A DNA stretch of 45,071 bases, from contig JAUWTO010000005.1 of the NCBI GenBank assembly GCA_030614685.1, positions 1-45,071 of the forward strand, written 5' to 3'. Origin of the DNA: Candidatus Aminicenantota bacterium (GTDB taxonomy: Bacteria > Acidobacteriota > Aminicenantia > Aminicenantales > Aminicenantaceae). Shown here piece by piece: positions 16,084 to 23,357 of this stretch (position 1 is its first letter; each line of letters starts with the position of its first letter). The notes under the pieces are model-generated. The model was not told the DNA's origin. It ran no database searches and saw nothing but the letters and a program-made list of their open reading frames with translations. The position numbers and the translations under genes are program-made.

Positions 16084-16961
16084 TCTCGTTTTTCCAATTC
16101 TTGAATTTTTTGCTGGGCGATCTTGGCCTCCTCCTCCAGTGGGAACTTGCTCACCATCAGCTTCAGCACGGCCAAGGCCTCGTCCGTCTTCCCCAGCAAG
16201 GACAAGCCGATGCCTTTCTTCAAATACGCGGCGGCGATCTTGTCGCTGTCCGGATAGCCTAGTATCAGATCGTTGAACTGAGTGATGGCGTCCTCGTATT
16301 TCTCCTGGCTGAAGTAACATTCGCCGACCCAGTACAGGGCATTGTCCACCAGGGGGCTGTCATCGAAGTGTTCCTGATACATGCTGAAGCCTTCGATGGC
16401 CAGCTCGAAGTTCCCCTTCAGGTAATCCGAGCGGGCCATGGTGTAGACTTCCTGGGGAGAGAGGTTGGGCGGCAGCGTCGCCTGAGGTTTCTCTTCCGGA
16501 TCTCCCGCTCCTTCGTCCCCCCCCGTTTCGGCGGCAGCGTCCTGTTCCGGGGAAGGCTGCTCGGATTGTTCCTGCGCCTCTCCGGTCTCCGTTGGCAGGG
16601 GTGCGGCGCGTTGGATCTCGATCAGCATCTCGGTGATGCGGGCCAGTTCCGCCCGGATCCCGTCATATCGCTGCAGCAGGATCCGGTACTGGGCGGGCAC
16701 GTCTTTCTGTTCAGCCTGGAATCGCGCAATTTCCGTACGGGAATCCCGGGAAAGCCGAAGGACCTCTGCCAGTTGCTGGGCCAGGGTCTGGATGTCATCG
16801 CTGTTCTGCTGCGCCCTCTGGTTCAGTTCCAACAGTTGCTGTTTGATGGCCTGGATATCCTGGTAGATGAGTTCGTAGACCTTTTTTTCCCGTTGAGCCT
16901 CCAGAGGGAGGCCCATGCAGAGAGAGAGTACTGCCAGACCGGAAAAGATCCGCTTCAGCAT
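16080..16961 (-). CDS. cpoB: Periplasmic TPR protein CpoB (YbgF)
   Basis: CpoB links the Tol-Pal machine with peptidoglycan synthesis at the division site in E. coli. The 293-residue protein has a signal peptide (MLKRIFSGLAVLSLCMGLPLEA), an N-terminal coiled coil (about 30-130, rich in Gln/Leu/Arg heptads) and a Pro/Glu/Gln-rich linker (about 130-175). Three TPR-like repeats follow to the end, including SDYLKGNFELAIEGF, GECYFSQEKYEDAITQF and KKGIGLSLLGKTDEAL. The ATG at 16961 is 10 bp after the pal stop; the upstream open frame to 17060 lies in pal. Location right after pal matches the usual tol-pal-cpoB order. Confidence 0.92.
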   Translation of the reverse strand: MLKRIFSGLAVLSLCMGLPLEAQREKKVYELIYQDIQAIKQQLLELNQRAQQNSDDIQTLAQQLAEVLRLSRDSRTEIARFQAEQKDVPAQYRILLQRYDGIRAELARITEMLIEIQRAAPLPTETGEAQEQSEQPSPEQDAAAETGGDEGAGDPEEKPQATLPPNLSPQEVYTMARSDYLKGNFELAIEGFSMYQEHFDDSPLVDNALYWVGECYFSQEKYEDAITQFNDLILGYPDSDKIAAAYLKKGIGLSLLGKTDEALAVLKLMVSKFPLEEEAKIAQQKIQELEKRE

Positions 16962-16971
16962 AAAGGCTGTT

Positions 16972-17520
16972 CTATTTCTCGATGATCGTGAATTGAACGC
17001 GCCGGTTTTTCTGCCAGGCGATCTCGTTATGTCCCATGTCGAAGGGCTGGCTTTTCCCATAGGAAATGATCTTAATCCTATTGGCGGAAATGCCCAGCGA
17101 GATCAAGTAGTCGTAGGCACTCTTGGCACGTTTCTCACCCAGGGCCAAGTTGTATTCTTCGGTTCCTCTTTCGTCGCAGTGGCCCTCGACCAGGACTTTC
17201 ACGGAGCTCCAATTTTCCAGGAACGAGGCATTGGATTCCAGAGTCGACTTGGCGTCATCCCGGATGAAGAACTTGTCATAGTCAAAATGAATCATACCCA
17301 TGGGTTTTTCGGCGTTGAGTTCTTCCAGGGTCTTGCGCTCGAAAATGTCCGCTTCGGTGAGCACGGGTTCCTGGGCCGGGGGCTGTTCCACTTTTTCGAC
17401 CGGGGGCTGTTCTTGGACTTGAGGCGGAGGCGGGGGAGCCTGCTCGACCTTCTTCTTGCAGGAACTCACAAATCCGAAAACCAAAAGACAAGCAAGCGAC
17501 AGGATGAGAAGTTTTTTCAT
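16972..17520 (-). CDS. pal: Peptidoglycan-associated lipoprotein Pal
   Basis: Pal is an outer-membrane lipoprotein that binds peptidoglycan and TolB. The 182-residue protein has a signal peptide ending in a lipobox, FVSSC, with the lipidated cysteine at about residue 21. A Pro/Gln/Glu-rich spacer follows, and then an OmpA-type domain with FDYDKFFIRDDA, VEGHCDERGTEEYN and NRRVQFTI. AGGAG lies upstream of the ATG at 17520 (within 17526-17531 on the opposite strand); the ORF extends seven codons further but without support. It has its own strong promoter at 17576-17604 and is separated from tolB by 298 bp, wider than usual. Confidence 0.96.
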   Translation of the reverse strand: MKKLLILSLACLLVFGFVSSCKKKVEQAPPPPPQVQEQPPVEKVEQPPAQEPVLTEADIFERKTLEELNAEKPMGMIHFDYDKFFIRDDAKSTLESNASFLENWSSVKVLVEGHCDERGTEEYNLALGEKRAKSAYDYLISLGISANRIKIISYGKSQPFDMGHNEIAWQKNRRVQFTIIEK

Positions 17521-17575
17521 AGTATCTCCTTTGGGTGGCATTGCATCATATATCTTCTCATGTATTTGAAAATAT

Positions 17576-17604
17576 TATATACAATGTAACATTTTTTATG
17601 TCAA
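17576..17604 (-). promoter_or_regulatory. Strong promoter for pal-cpoB-ssb
   Basis: On the minus strand a perfect -35 TTGACA (17599-17604) is followed after 17 bp by TATATA (17576-17581), itself overlapping TATAAT (17574-17579, 19-bp spacing). The region is A/T-rich. The predicted transcription start near 17568 leaves about 48 nt to the pal ATG. Confidence 0.75.
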
Positions 17605-17732
17605 ATATCTAACCTGAATTATTCATAAAAGCTGCCGACACCTTCAGTATGGAATCCTTTTTTCTAATTATCGGCATCTTTTACCCTTCGGGCGAGCCGA
17701 TCTCAGCACATCGACTTCATCGTGGCCCAATC

Positions 17733-17750
17733 GTCGTAGACAACTACGAC
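17733..17750. other. Perfect 7-bp inverted repeat in the tolB-pal gap
   Basis: GTCGTAG (17733-17739) and CTACGAC (17744-17750) flank a 4-base ACAA loop. No T-run follows on either strand, so it is not a standard intrinsic terminator. It lies 40 bp from the dispersed motif at 17789. The rest of 17605-17818 shows no gene. Confidence 0.5.
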
Positions 17751-17788
17751 TCATGAACCCCTTCTTCGTCGCTGCACTAATCTCGACC

Positions 17789-17814
17789 CGTGAATAATCC
17801 AGGGTAAGTATATC
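17789..17814. repeat. Dispersed intergenic motif, copy 2
   Basis: CGTGAATAATCCAGG (17789-17803) and TAAGTATATC (17805-17814) match the motif at 12498-12532. Unlike copy 1, the two blocks are separated by a single base. It ends 4 bp before the tolB stop codon. Confidence 0.5.
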
Positions 17815-17818
17815 GCTT

Positions 17819-19129
17819 TCACTGTGATTTATGCGCCCAGTCCGCAAGCTTATTCTGGCCTTTGGAAGTGAGCTGTCGGATGTTCTTCCCGTCATAGTCG
17901 ATGGAGAAGATCTGATTGGTGGTGCCGTACCGGTTGGATTGAAACAGGATGTGGCGTCCGTCCGACGACCAGCAGGGGAACTCATTGCGGGCGTATCCCT
18001 CCGTGAGCTTCATGATCTCGTTCGATCTGAGGTCCAGGACGTACATGTCGAATACGGACTCCACTCGGCTGACATACACGATGCGGTCTCCGGTGGGAGC
18101 CCAGGCAGGGCCGTCGTGATACGTCCCTCCGAAGCTCACGCGGCGGACGTTTGAGCCCTCCCGGTCCATGATGAAGATCTGAGGAGTGCCCAGCCGGTCG
18201 GAGGTGAATGCGATCTCCCGGCTGGTCGGGGACCAGGTTGGCGCTGTATCGGCGGCCTTGCTGAAGGTGATGCGGCGTGGTTTTTTGCCATCGCTGGACG
18301 CTACATAGATGTCTGTGTTGGACTTGTCCTCCTGGGAGCAAAAGGCCAGCCACCTGTCGTCCGGGGAAAAGCTGGGGCTGAAGCTGGTCCCCTGATCAAA
18401 GACGAGCTCGCGGCGGCCCTCGAAGGGGTGGAGGATGACGAGCCGCGCTGAAGCGCCCTCGAAGGACGTGTAGGCGATGCGCCGGCCGTCGGCAGACCAG
18501 GCCGGCATGTAGTCCTCGAAAGTGTTGAATGTCAGCCGGGTCTGGTTGTGACCGTCGTAATCCATCATGTAGAGTTCCCAGTTGCCGTCGCGGTTGGAGC
18601 AGAACACGATCTTGGTGGTGAACAGCGGGGGTTCGCCGTAGACCTGCATGAGCTCGTCCGCAAACCTGTGGGCCACCAGGCGTGTCAGCCCGGTTTCCGC
18701 GGTATAACTTTTTCCGATGATGAGGCGCTCGGATTTTACATCGTAGAGCTTGCCCTCGAACTGGAACGTACCCGCCTGCTCTCCCTGCCTGACCACCCCC
18801 ACGATGAGCAGGTTGGCCTGGAGCTCTTCCCAGTCCTTGAAGAAGATCTGTTCGGGATTCAGGGGCCGACGCAGGTAGCGGTAGTGCGTTTCCTGGATGG
18901 GCTTGAAGACCCGGCTGTATTCCAGGTCCGCCTTGATGATGTCCCGCAGTGTCCGGGCGGCAGCCTGGGATGCTTCAGAGGGATCCGCCGCGATGAACGC
19001 GGGGATGGCGACCGGGATGACCGGCACGCCCTCCCGTATGGTCATGGCCACTTCCCGCTGGCCGTACAGCGCCCCGGAGCCCCATGCCCACACCATAAGG
19101 AGAAGGAAACAAAAGGTTGTTTTTTTCAT
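17819..19129 (-). CDS. tolB: Tol-Pal system beta-propeller protein TolB
   Basis: TolB is a periplasmic protein that binds Pal and is regulated by TolA at constriction sites. The 436 residues comprise a signal peptide (1 to about 23), an N-terminal alpha/beta domain (about 25-165) and a C-terminal six-bladed propeller. The propeller has repeated WSADGRRIAYTS, FSPDDRWLAF, WSPTSREIAFTSDR, WAPTGDRIVYVS and WSSDGRHILFQSNR strands. Length is normal. The ATG overlaps the tolA stop as ATGA, showing coupling. After its stop, the transcript reaches a 298-bp gap before pal. Confidence 0.97.
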   Translation of the reverse strand: MKKTTFCFLLLMVWAWGSGALYGQREVAMTIREGVPVIPVAIPAFIAADPSEASQAAARTLRDIIKADLEYSRVFKPIQETHYRYLRRPLNPEQIFFKDWEELQANLLIVGVVRQGEQAGTFQFEGKLYDVKSERLIIGKSYTAETGLTRLVAHRFADELMQVYGEPPLFTTKIVFCSNRDGNWELYMMDYDGHNQTRLTFNTFEDYMPAWSADGRRIAYTSFEGASARLVILHPFEGRRELVFDQGTSFSPSFSPDDRWLAFCSQEDKSNTDIYVASSDGKKPRRITFSKAADTAPTWSPTSREIAFTSDRLGTPQIFIMDREGSNVRRVSFGGTYHDGPAWAPTGDRIVYVSRVESVFDMYVLDLRSNEIMKLTEGYARNEFPCWSSDGRHILFQSNRYGTTNQIFSIDYDGKNIRQLTSKGQNKLADWAHKSQ

Positions 19130-19953
19130 CGCTTGTGCTCGAATAAAAGACGGACGATCAGGTATTCGTCTGAGTACCCTTGCGGGAGGGGAGGGAACGG
19201 CGACGCATTGCGCAGTGCTCGGATAGCCGAGGAGTTCATGGTTGCGTTTCCGCTGGATCGGAGGATCAGCGGCTCGGAGATCCGTCCGGTGCGGAAGATA
19301 TGGAACCGCACCTCGGCGAAGTCGTTGCCCGTGGTGCCGCTCCGGATCAGAGCGGTCTGCCAGTTGCTGGAGATGCGGTTCTGAATCTCAGCCAAGTAGT
19401 AGGAGTAGGGGAACGAGGACAGCCCTCCTCCTCCGTACCCCTCGCCGAATCCGAATCCGCCTTCTCCGCTGCCGAGGCCCAAGCCCACACGGGAGCCTGC
19501 GCCCTCGCCGCTGCCGGTCCCTCCGGCCGCATCCGCCTGTTCGCCTGAGGCGGTCTTAGCGCCGGGCTGGGATTTTTGGATGACGGCCTTTTTTCCCGGT
19601 GTCGGCTGGATGTCTCTCTTGGGTTTGTCCACAGGGTGGGTCATGGCCGGCGGCTTGCTCTCTTCCAGCTTCTGGGGGGTGGTGAGGTCCCGCAGGCTCT
19701 GCCGTTCCGGGACGGTCGTCTCCACAGCGCTCTCGCTCTTTTTTGCCGGGGGCCTGCCCCCGCCCCCCCCGGGACGGCCTGCCCCGCCTCCTCCACCGAA
19801 GGACATGACCTCGACATAGTGGATCAGGCCCGGTCTTCTCGGTTTCGGAAGGTAGGGAGAGACCACCAGCATGATGAAAAGCAGCACATGCACGGACACC
19901 GAGAAGATAACCGAGCGCTTGAAGCGCCTGTCGTTCATGCGCAGCATTTCCAT
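19126..19953 (-). CDS. tolA: TolA/TonB-family energy transducer
   Basis: TolA transmits proton-motive force from TolQR across the periplasm to TolB/Pal. The protein (275 residues from 19953; ATG codons at 19947 and 19938 are alternatives) has one N-terminal membrane segment (about 15-34). A periplasmic stretch follows that is rich in Gly, Pro and Ser rather than the long Ala/Lys helix of E. coli. A poly-Gly run lies near 53-66 and another Gly-rich stretch near 155-180. The C-terminal domain fits TolA/TonB (SYYLAEIQNRISSNWQ, then AEVRFHIFRTGRI). It sits in a complete tolQ-tolR-tolA-tolB cluster and overlaps tolB by 4 bp, so TolA is preferred over TonB. Confidence 0.85.
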   Translation of the reverse strand: MEMLRMNDRRFKRSVIFSVSVHVLLFIMLVVSPYLPKPRRPGLIHYVEVMSFGGGGGAGRPGGGGGRPPAKKSESAVETTVPERQSLRDLTTPQKLEESKPPAMTHPVDKPKRDIQPTPGKKAVIQKSQPGAKTASGEQADAAGGTGSGEGAGSRVGLGLGSGEGGFGFGEGYGGGGLSSFPYSYYLAEIQNRISSNWQTALIRSGTTGNDFAEVRFHIFRTGRISEPLILRSSGNATMNSSAIRALRNASPFPPLPQGYSDEYLIVRLLFEHKR

Positions 19954-19960
19954 GACTTTA

Positions 19961-20395
19961 TCAGCGCCGTTCTTGGTCGTCGATCGGATCGGTCACCAAT
20001 CCCACGAGTTCCACGCCGGCTTTCTTGGCGATGTCGATGACCGTGATCACAAAACCGTAGGGAAGGTCCTGGTCCGCCTTCAGGAACACGATCTTCTTCT
20101 CTTGGCCGAGGAAGTATTCCTTGAGCTTGTCCTCCAGCAGGAACTGGTTGATGACCTGGTCCTGGACATGAATGTAGCGATCCGCGGTGAGGGTAAGGGT
20201 CAGGCCTTCCTCAGCCGGTGTGGAGCGGGTCTCGGCCTGGGGGAGGTTGATGCCGATCCCGGACTGCATCATGGGGGCCGTGACCATGAAGATGATGAGC
20301 ATCACCAGCATGACGTCCACCAGGGGCGTGACGTTGATGGCCGACATCGAGGTGCCCACCTCTTTTTTTGCGATGGAGCGGTATCTAGCTGCCAT
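19961..20395 (-). CDS. tolR: Tol-Pal membrane protein TolR (ExbD family)
   Basis: TolR pairs with TolQ to form the proton-driven motor. The 144-residue protein has one membrane helix (about 24-43, VTPLVDVMLVMLIIFMVTAP) carrying the conserved membrane aspartate D27. The C-terminal periplasmic domain ends with AKKAGVELVGLVTDP, as in ExbD/TolR. Its start overlaps the tolQ end by 11 bp, and tolA follows after 7 bp. Family and position are clear. ExbD is the only alternative and is unlikely given tolB and pal. Confidence 0.95.
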   Translation of the reverse strand: MAARYRSIAKKEVGTSMSAINVTPLVDVMLVMLIIFMVTAPMMQSGIGINLPQAETRSTPAEEGLTLTLTADRYIHVQDQVINQFLLEDKLKEYFLGQEKKIVFLKADQDLPYGFVITVIDIAKKAGVELVGLVTDPIDDQERR

Positions 20396-21047
20396 AGAGT
20401 CTTTCGGTTATGCTGAGGAATTCGATGGAAAAATCTTCCATCTCCGTGATGGACTCCTTGATGCGCTGGAGATAATGATTGTAGGCGATGACCGCCGGGA
20501 TGGCCGCGAACAGGCCCATGGCCGTGGCGATGAGGGCCTCGGCGATCCCGGGGGCGACCACCTGCAGGGCCGTGGTCTGGGACTCCCCGATCTCCTGGAA
20601 GGCATCCATGATCCCCCACACCGTCCCGAACAGGCCGATAAAAGGCGTGACGCTGCCGGTCGTGGCCAGGAAGCTCATCATCTTCTCCAGCTTGGCCACC
20701 TCACGGTTGGAAGCCTTGATCAGTGCCCGGTTGATGGTCTCCATATTGTCGGAGGTCAGCTTGGGATTGGGATCGGACTTCGTCAGGTAGGCCAGCTCCT
20801 TGTACGCGGACCGGAACAGCGAGGCCAGGGGGCTTGCCTTGTATTTTTTGGAAGCCTCGTTGACCTCGAGGAGGTTTTTGCTCTGTCGGAACACCGAAAG
20901 GAATTTCCGGGACTGCAGCGACGCGGCCTTAAGGGTATTGCGCTTGAAAAAGATCACAGCCCAGGAAAACACCGAGAAGAACAGCAGGATGAGAAGCACC
21001 AGCTGGACGATAATACTGCCCTGTAGTATGAGTTTGATGAAGTTCAT
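20385..21047 (-). CDS. tolQ: Tol-Pal proton channel protein TolQ
   Basis: TolQ (ExbB/MotA family) forms the inner-membrane proton channel with TolR. The 220-residue protein has a first membrane segment at about 11-34, a cytoplasmic loop, and two further helices near 127-150 and 168-190. The family motif is SVTPFIGLFGTVWGIMDAF, followed by GIAEALIATAMGLFAAIPAV. It is the first gene of the minus-strand tol cluster, with a promoter at 21064-21092. Only weak GAGAG pairing precedes the ATG. Confidence 0.96.
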   Translation of the reverse strand: MNFIKLILQGSIIVQLVLLILLFFSVFSWAVIFFKRNTLKAASLQSRKFLSVFRQSKNLLEVNEASKKYKASPLASLFRSAYKELAYLTKSDPNPKLTSDNMETINRALIKASNREVAKLEKMMSFLATTGSVTPFIGLFGTVWGIMDAFQEIGESQTTALQVVAPGIAEALIATAMGLFAAIPAVIAYNHYLQRIKESITEMEDFSIEFLSITERLYGS

Positions 21048-21063
21048 GACTATTCACTCTCAA

Positions 21064-21092
21064 AAATTAGCACAGACCCCTGGGAAAGTCAA
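21064..21092 (-). promoter_or_regulatory. Promoter of tolQRAB
   Basis: TTGACT (21087-21092) and TAATTT (21064-21069) are separated by 17 bp on the minus strand. The transcription start should be near 21056, giving a leader of about 9 nt before the ATG at 21047. Confidence 0.6.
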
Positions 21093-21173
21093 TGCGGCCG
21101 GCTCTGAATCATGGATACTCGGCCGCCGTGATCAGGCGGTGTAATATGATCGAGAAGCCTTTTCGCAGAGAGT

Positions 21174-21202
21174 TTGACAACCTTCCGAACCCATACTAAA
21201 GT
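21174..21202 (+). promoter_or_regulatory. Promoter of ktrB
   Basis: A perfect TTGACA (21174-21179) and TAAAGT (21197-21202) are separated by 17 bp. The leader to the ATG at 21244 would be about 34 nt and contains AAAGGAG (21223-21229), a little far from the start codon at 14 bases. Confidence 0.6.
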
Positions 21203-21243
21203 GAAAGACAAACCAATCTCAGGAAAGGAGCAAGCCCATAAGC

Positions 21244-22575
21244 ATGGAACGGCGGTTCCAGCCAGCCCTGCTGCTGGCGGTGAGTTTTGTCGTCGCCATT
21301 GTGCTGGGGACGGTCCTGCTGGTCCTGCCCTTCAGCACCGTGGGCGGCCACATCTCGTTTCTCGATGCCCTGTTCACGGCCACGTCGGCTGTGTGCGTCA
21401 CAGGACTGGTCGTACAGGACACCGCCACCTTCTTTGCTCCTTTCGGGCAGGCGATCATCCTGATCCTCTTTCAAATTGGAGGTTTGGGGATCCTGACCTT
21501 CTCCACGCTTATCCTGCTGGTGGCCGGAAAGCGCATCTCGCTCACGGACCGCCTTATCATCCAGCAGGGTTTTTTGCCCTCCGCTCCCCACAGCGTAAGT
21601 ACCCTGGTGAAAAGCATCGTTGTCTATACCCTGGGTTTTGAGCTGCTGGGGACCGTGCTGCTTATGTTACGGTGGCATACCAACTACGGCTTCCCGCGCA
21701 GCGTGTTCTTATCCCTGTTTCATTCCGTATCCGCATTCTGCAATGCCGGATTTTCGCTGTTCAGCGACAGCTTCCAGACCTACCGGGGAGATGTGTATGT
21801 CAATACCGTGCTGATCCTGTTGATCGTGTTCGGTGGCCTGGGTTTTCTGGTTCACCTGGAGGTCAGGCAGTCTCTCTACAAACTCATCCGCGGTTTGAGG
21901 ATCCAGATCTCCCTCCACACAAAACTGGTGCTCAGCATGACGCTGGGGCTCATTAGTGTGAGCCTGGGCCTGTTTCTGATCATGGAGTGGAACCACGCTC
22001 TGCAGGGGCTCCCCCTGTCTGAGAAGCTCATCTCCGCTCTCTTCCAGGTCATCAGCCCCAGAACGGCTGGATTCAACACGATGGATCTCAACACGCTCAG
22101 CTTGGCGTCGATCTCTCTGCTTATCATCTTGATGTTTATTGGAGCTTCCTCCGGATCAACCGGAGGGGGTGTCAAAACCAGTACCGTGGGTGTGATCCTG
22201 GCGTTTTTGCGCTCCAAGCTGGCTGCCCGTGAATCCATCCATCTGTTCTACCGGACGCTTCCCCTGGAATTGATCAGCAAGGCCTATACCGTGCTCACCC
22301 TGGGTATCTGTGTGATCGCCGTGGCAACGTTTGTTCTGTCCCTGGGACAGCCGGATGCAACCATGGAGGAGATAGTGTTCGAGGTTTTTTCCGCCTTCGG
22401 CACGGTCGGCCTCAGCCTCGGCCTGACTCCCAAGCTGCATGCGCTGGGCAAACTGGTGATCATATTGGTCATGTATGTCGGTCGGATCGGTCCGCTATCC
22501 CTGCTTTTGGCCTTCAGCCGCAGCAAGGCACGGGGGCGCTACCAGTATGCGGAAGAGAGCCTGTTGATCGGGTGA
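21244..22575 (+). CDS. ktrB: Potassium uptake channel subunit KtrB (TrkH/KtrB family)
   Basis: KtrB is the membrane subunit of a sodium-linked or nucleotide-gated potassium uptake system. The 443-residue protein is very hydrophobic with about eight to ten membrane segments. All four pore-loop signatures are visible: TSAVCVTGL (near 47-55), SVSAFCNAGF (near 160-169), SPRTAGFN (near 270-277) and FSAFGTVGLS (near 385-394). The GASSGSTGGGVKTST stretch matches the known KtrB mid-membrane loop. Its length fits KtrB better than the longer TrkH. The partner ktrA lies 128 bp downstream with its own promoter. Confidence 0.94.
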   Translation: MERRFQPALLLAVSFVVAIVLGTVLLVLPFSTVGGHISFLDALFTATSAVCVTGLVVQDTATFFAPFGQAIILILFQIGGLGILTFSTLILLVAGKRISLTDRLIIQQGFLPSAPHSVSTLVKSIVVYTLGFELLGTVLLMLRWHTNYGFPRSVFLSLFHSVSAFCNAGFSLFSDSFQTYRGDVYVNTVLILLIVFGGLGFLVHLEVRQSLYKLIRGLRIQISLHTKLVLSMTLGLISVSLGLFLIMEWNHALQGLPLSEKLISALFQVISPRTAGFNTMDLNTLSLASISLLIILMFIGASSGSTGGGVKTSTVGVILAFLRSKLAARESIHLFYRTLPLELISKAYTVLTLGICVIAVATFVLSLGQPDATMEEIVFEVFSAFGTVGLSLGLTPKLHALGKLVIILVMYVGRIGPLSLLLAFSRSKARGRYQYAEESLLIG

Positions 22576-22676
22576 TAAAAACGGAACTCGCTTCGCTCCG
22601 GCCTCCTCTGGATTCCCACGATCATCGCCTCGGAAAGGCTGGGGATGTGCAGCCGGTGTGCACAGGGCCGTTGAAG

Positions 22677-22685
22677 TGATATAAT
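22677..22685 (+). promoter_or_regulatory. Extended -10 promoter of ktrA
   Basis: TGATATAAT at 22677-22685 is a perfect extended -10 (TGnTATAAT). The -35 position (22657-22662, TGTGCA) is weak. The transcription start would be near 22692, with AAGGA (22692-22696) before the ATG at 22704. Thus ktrA can be expressed apart from ktrB. Confidence 0.55.
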
Positions 22686-22703
22686 ATTTATAAGGAACCA
22701 TCA

Positions 22704-23357
22704 ATGAAATTTGCAGTGATCGGCTTGGGAAGCTTTGGGGGGCATTTTGCCAAAACCCTGTACGAAAACGGCCATGAGGTTCTGGCCGTGGACAGTGATA
22801 AAGACAGGATCGAAGAGATGAAGACGTATGTCTCCCATGCTGTCAACATGGAAGCCGCCGTCAAAGAGAACCTGGAGGCTTTGGGTTTAGAGGAGATGGA
22901 CGTCGTGTTGGTCAGCTTGGGCCCCAATATGGAAGCTTCCATCCTCACTGTGCTCTATCTGCACGAAATGCGTGTGAAACGTATCTTAGCCAAGGCACTG
23001 AGCGAGGACCATCTCAAGATCCTGGAGTCCGTGGGTGCGACCGAAGTCATCTATCCGGAAAGGGACATGGCCATAAAGACCGCGCTCAGGTTGAGTAATC
23101 CCAATGTTCTGGAATATCTGCCCCTTCCTTCAGGGTTCAGCATTCAGGAGATCGCCCCGCCCGAAAAGTTCATCGGGAAAAGTATCCGTGAACTGGATCT
23201 GCGCAACAGGCTCGGAATCCTCGTCATCGCCATCCGCGAATTGGTACCCGAAAAGATCAACCTGTCGCCTTCGGCCGACTTTGTCATCAAGGACAGCGAT
23301 ATCATGGTGATCTTAGGCGAGGATGCGCAGCTCTCCAAGCTCGCCAAGAGTGGTTAG
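22704..23357 (+). CDS. ktrA: Potassium uptake regulatory subunit KtrA (RCK family)
   Basis: KtrA is the cytoplasmic RCK ring that gates KtrB in response to nucleotides. The 217-residue protein has a Rossmann RCK-N domain with GLGSFG at 7-12 and the nucleotide-binding acid D30 (VLAVDSDKDR). GANEV-type text appears as GATEVIYPERDMA near 112-124. A C-terminal RCK-C domain follows (about 135-215). A good AAGGA lies seven bases before the ATG. Its stop overlaps the stop of the convergent helicase gene. Length and motifs fit KtrA rather than the double-domain TrkA. Confidence 0.94.
   Translation: MKFAVIGLGSFGGHFAKTLYENGHEVLAVDSDKDRIEEMKTYVSHAVNMEAAVKENLEALGLEEMDVVLVSLGPNMEASILTVLYLHEMRVKRILAKALSEDHLKILESVGATEVIYPERDMAIKTALRLSNPNVLEYLPLPSGFSIQEIAPPEKFIGKSIRELDLRNRLGILVIAIRELVPEKINLSPSADFVIKDSDIMVILGEDAQLSKLAKSG

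Noticed and set aside
16084-16320. N-terminal extension of ssb
   Set aside because: It overlaps the cpoB coding region, and SSB homology begins exactly at the ATG at 16083.
19126-19953. TonB rather than TolA
   Set aside because: The gene lies inside a full tolQ-tolR-tolB cluster, so TolA is the better call, though the C-terminal domain alone cannot decide it.
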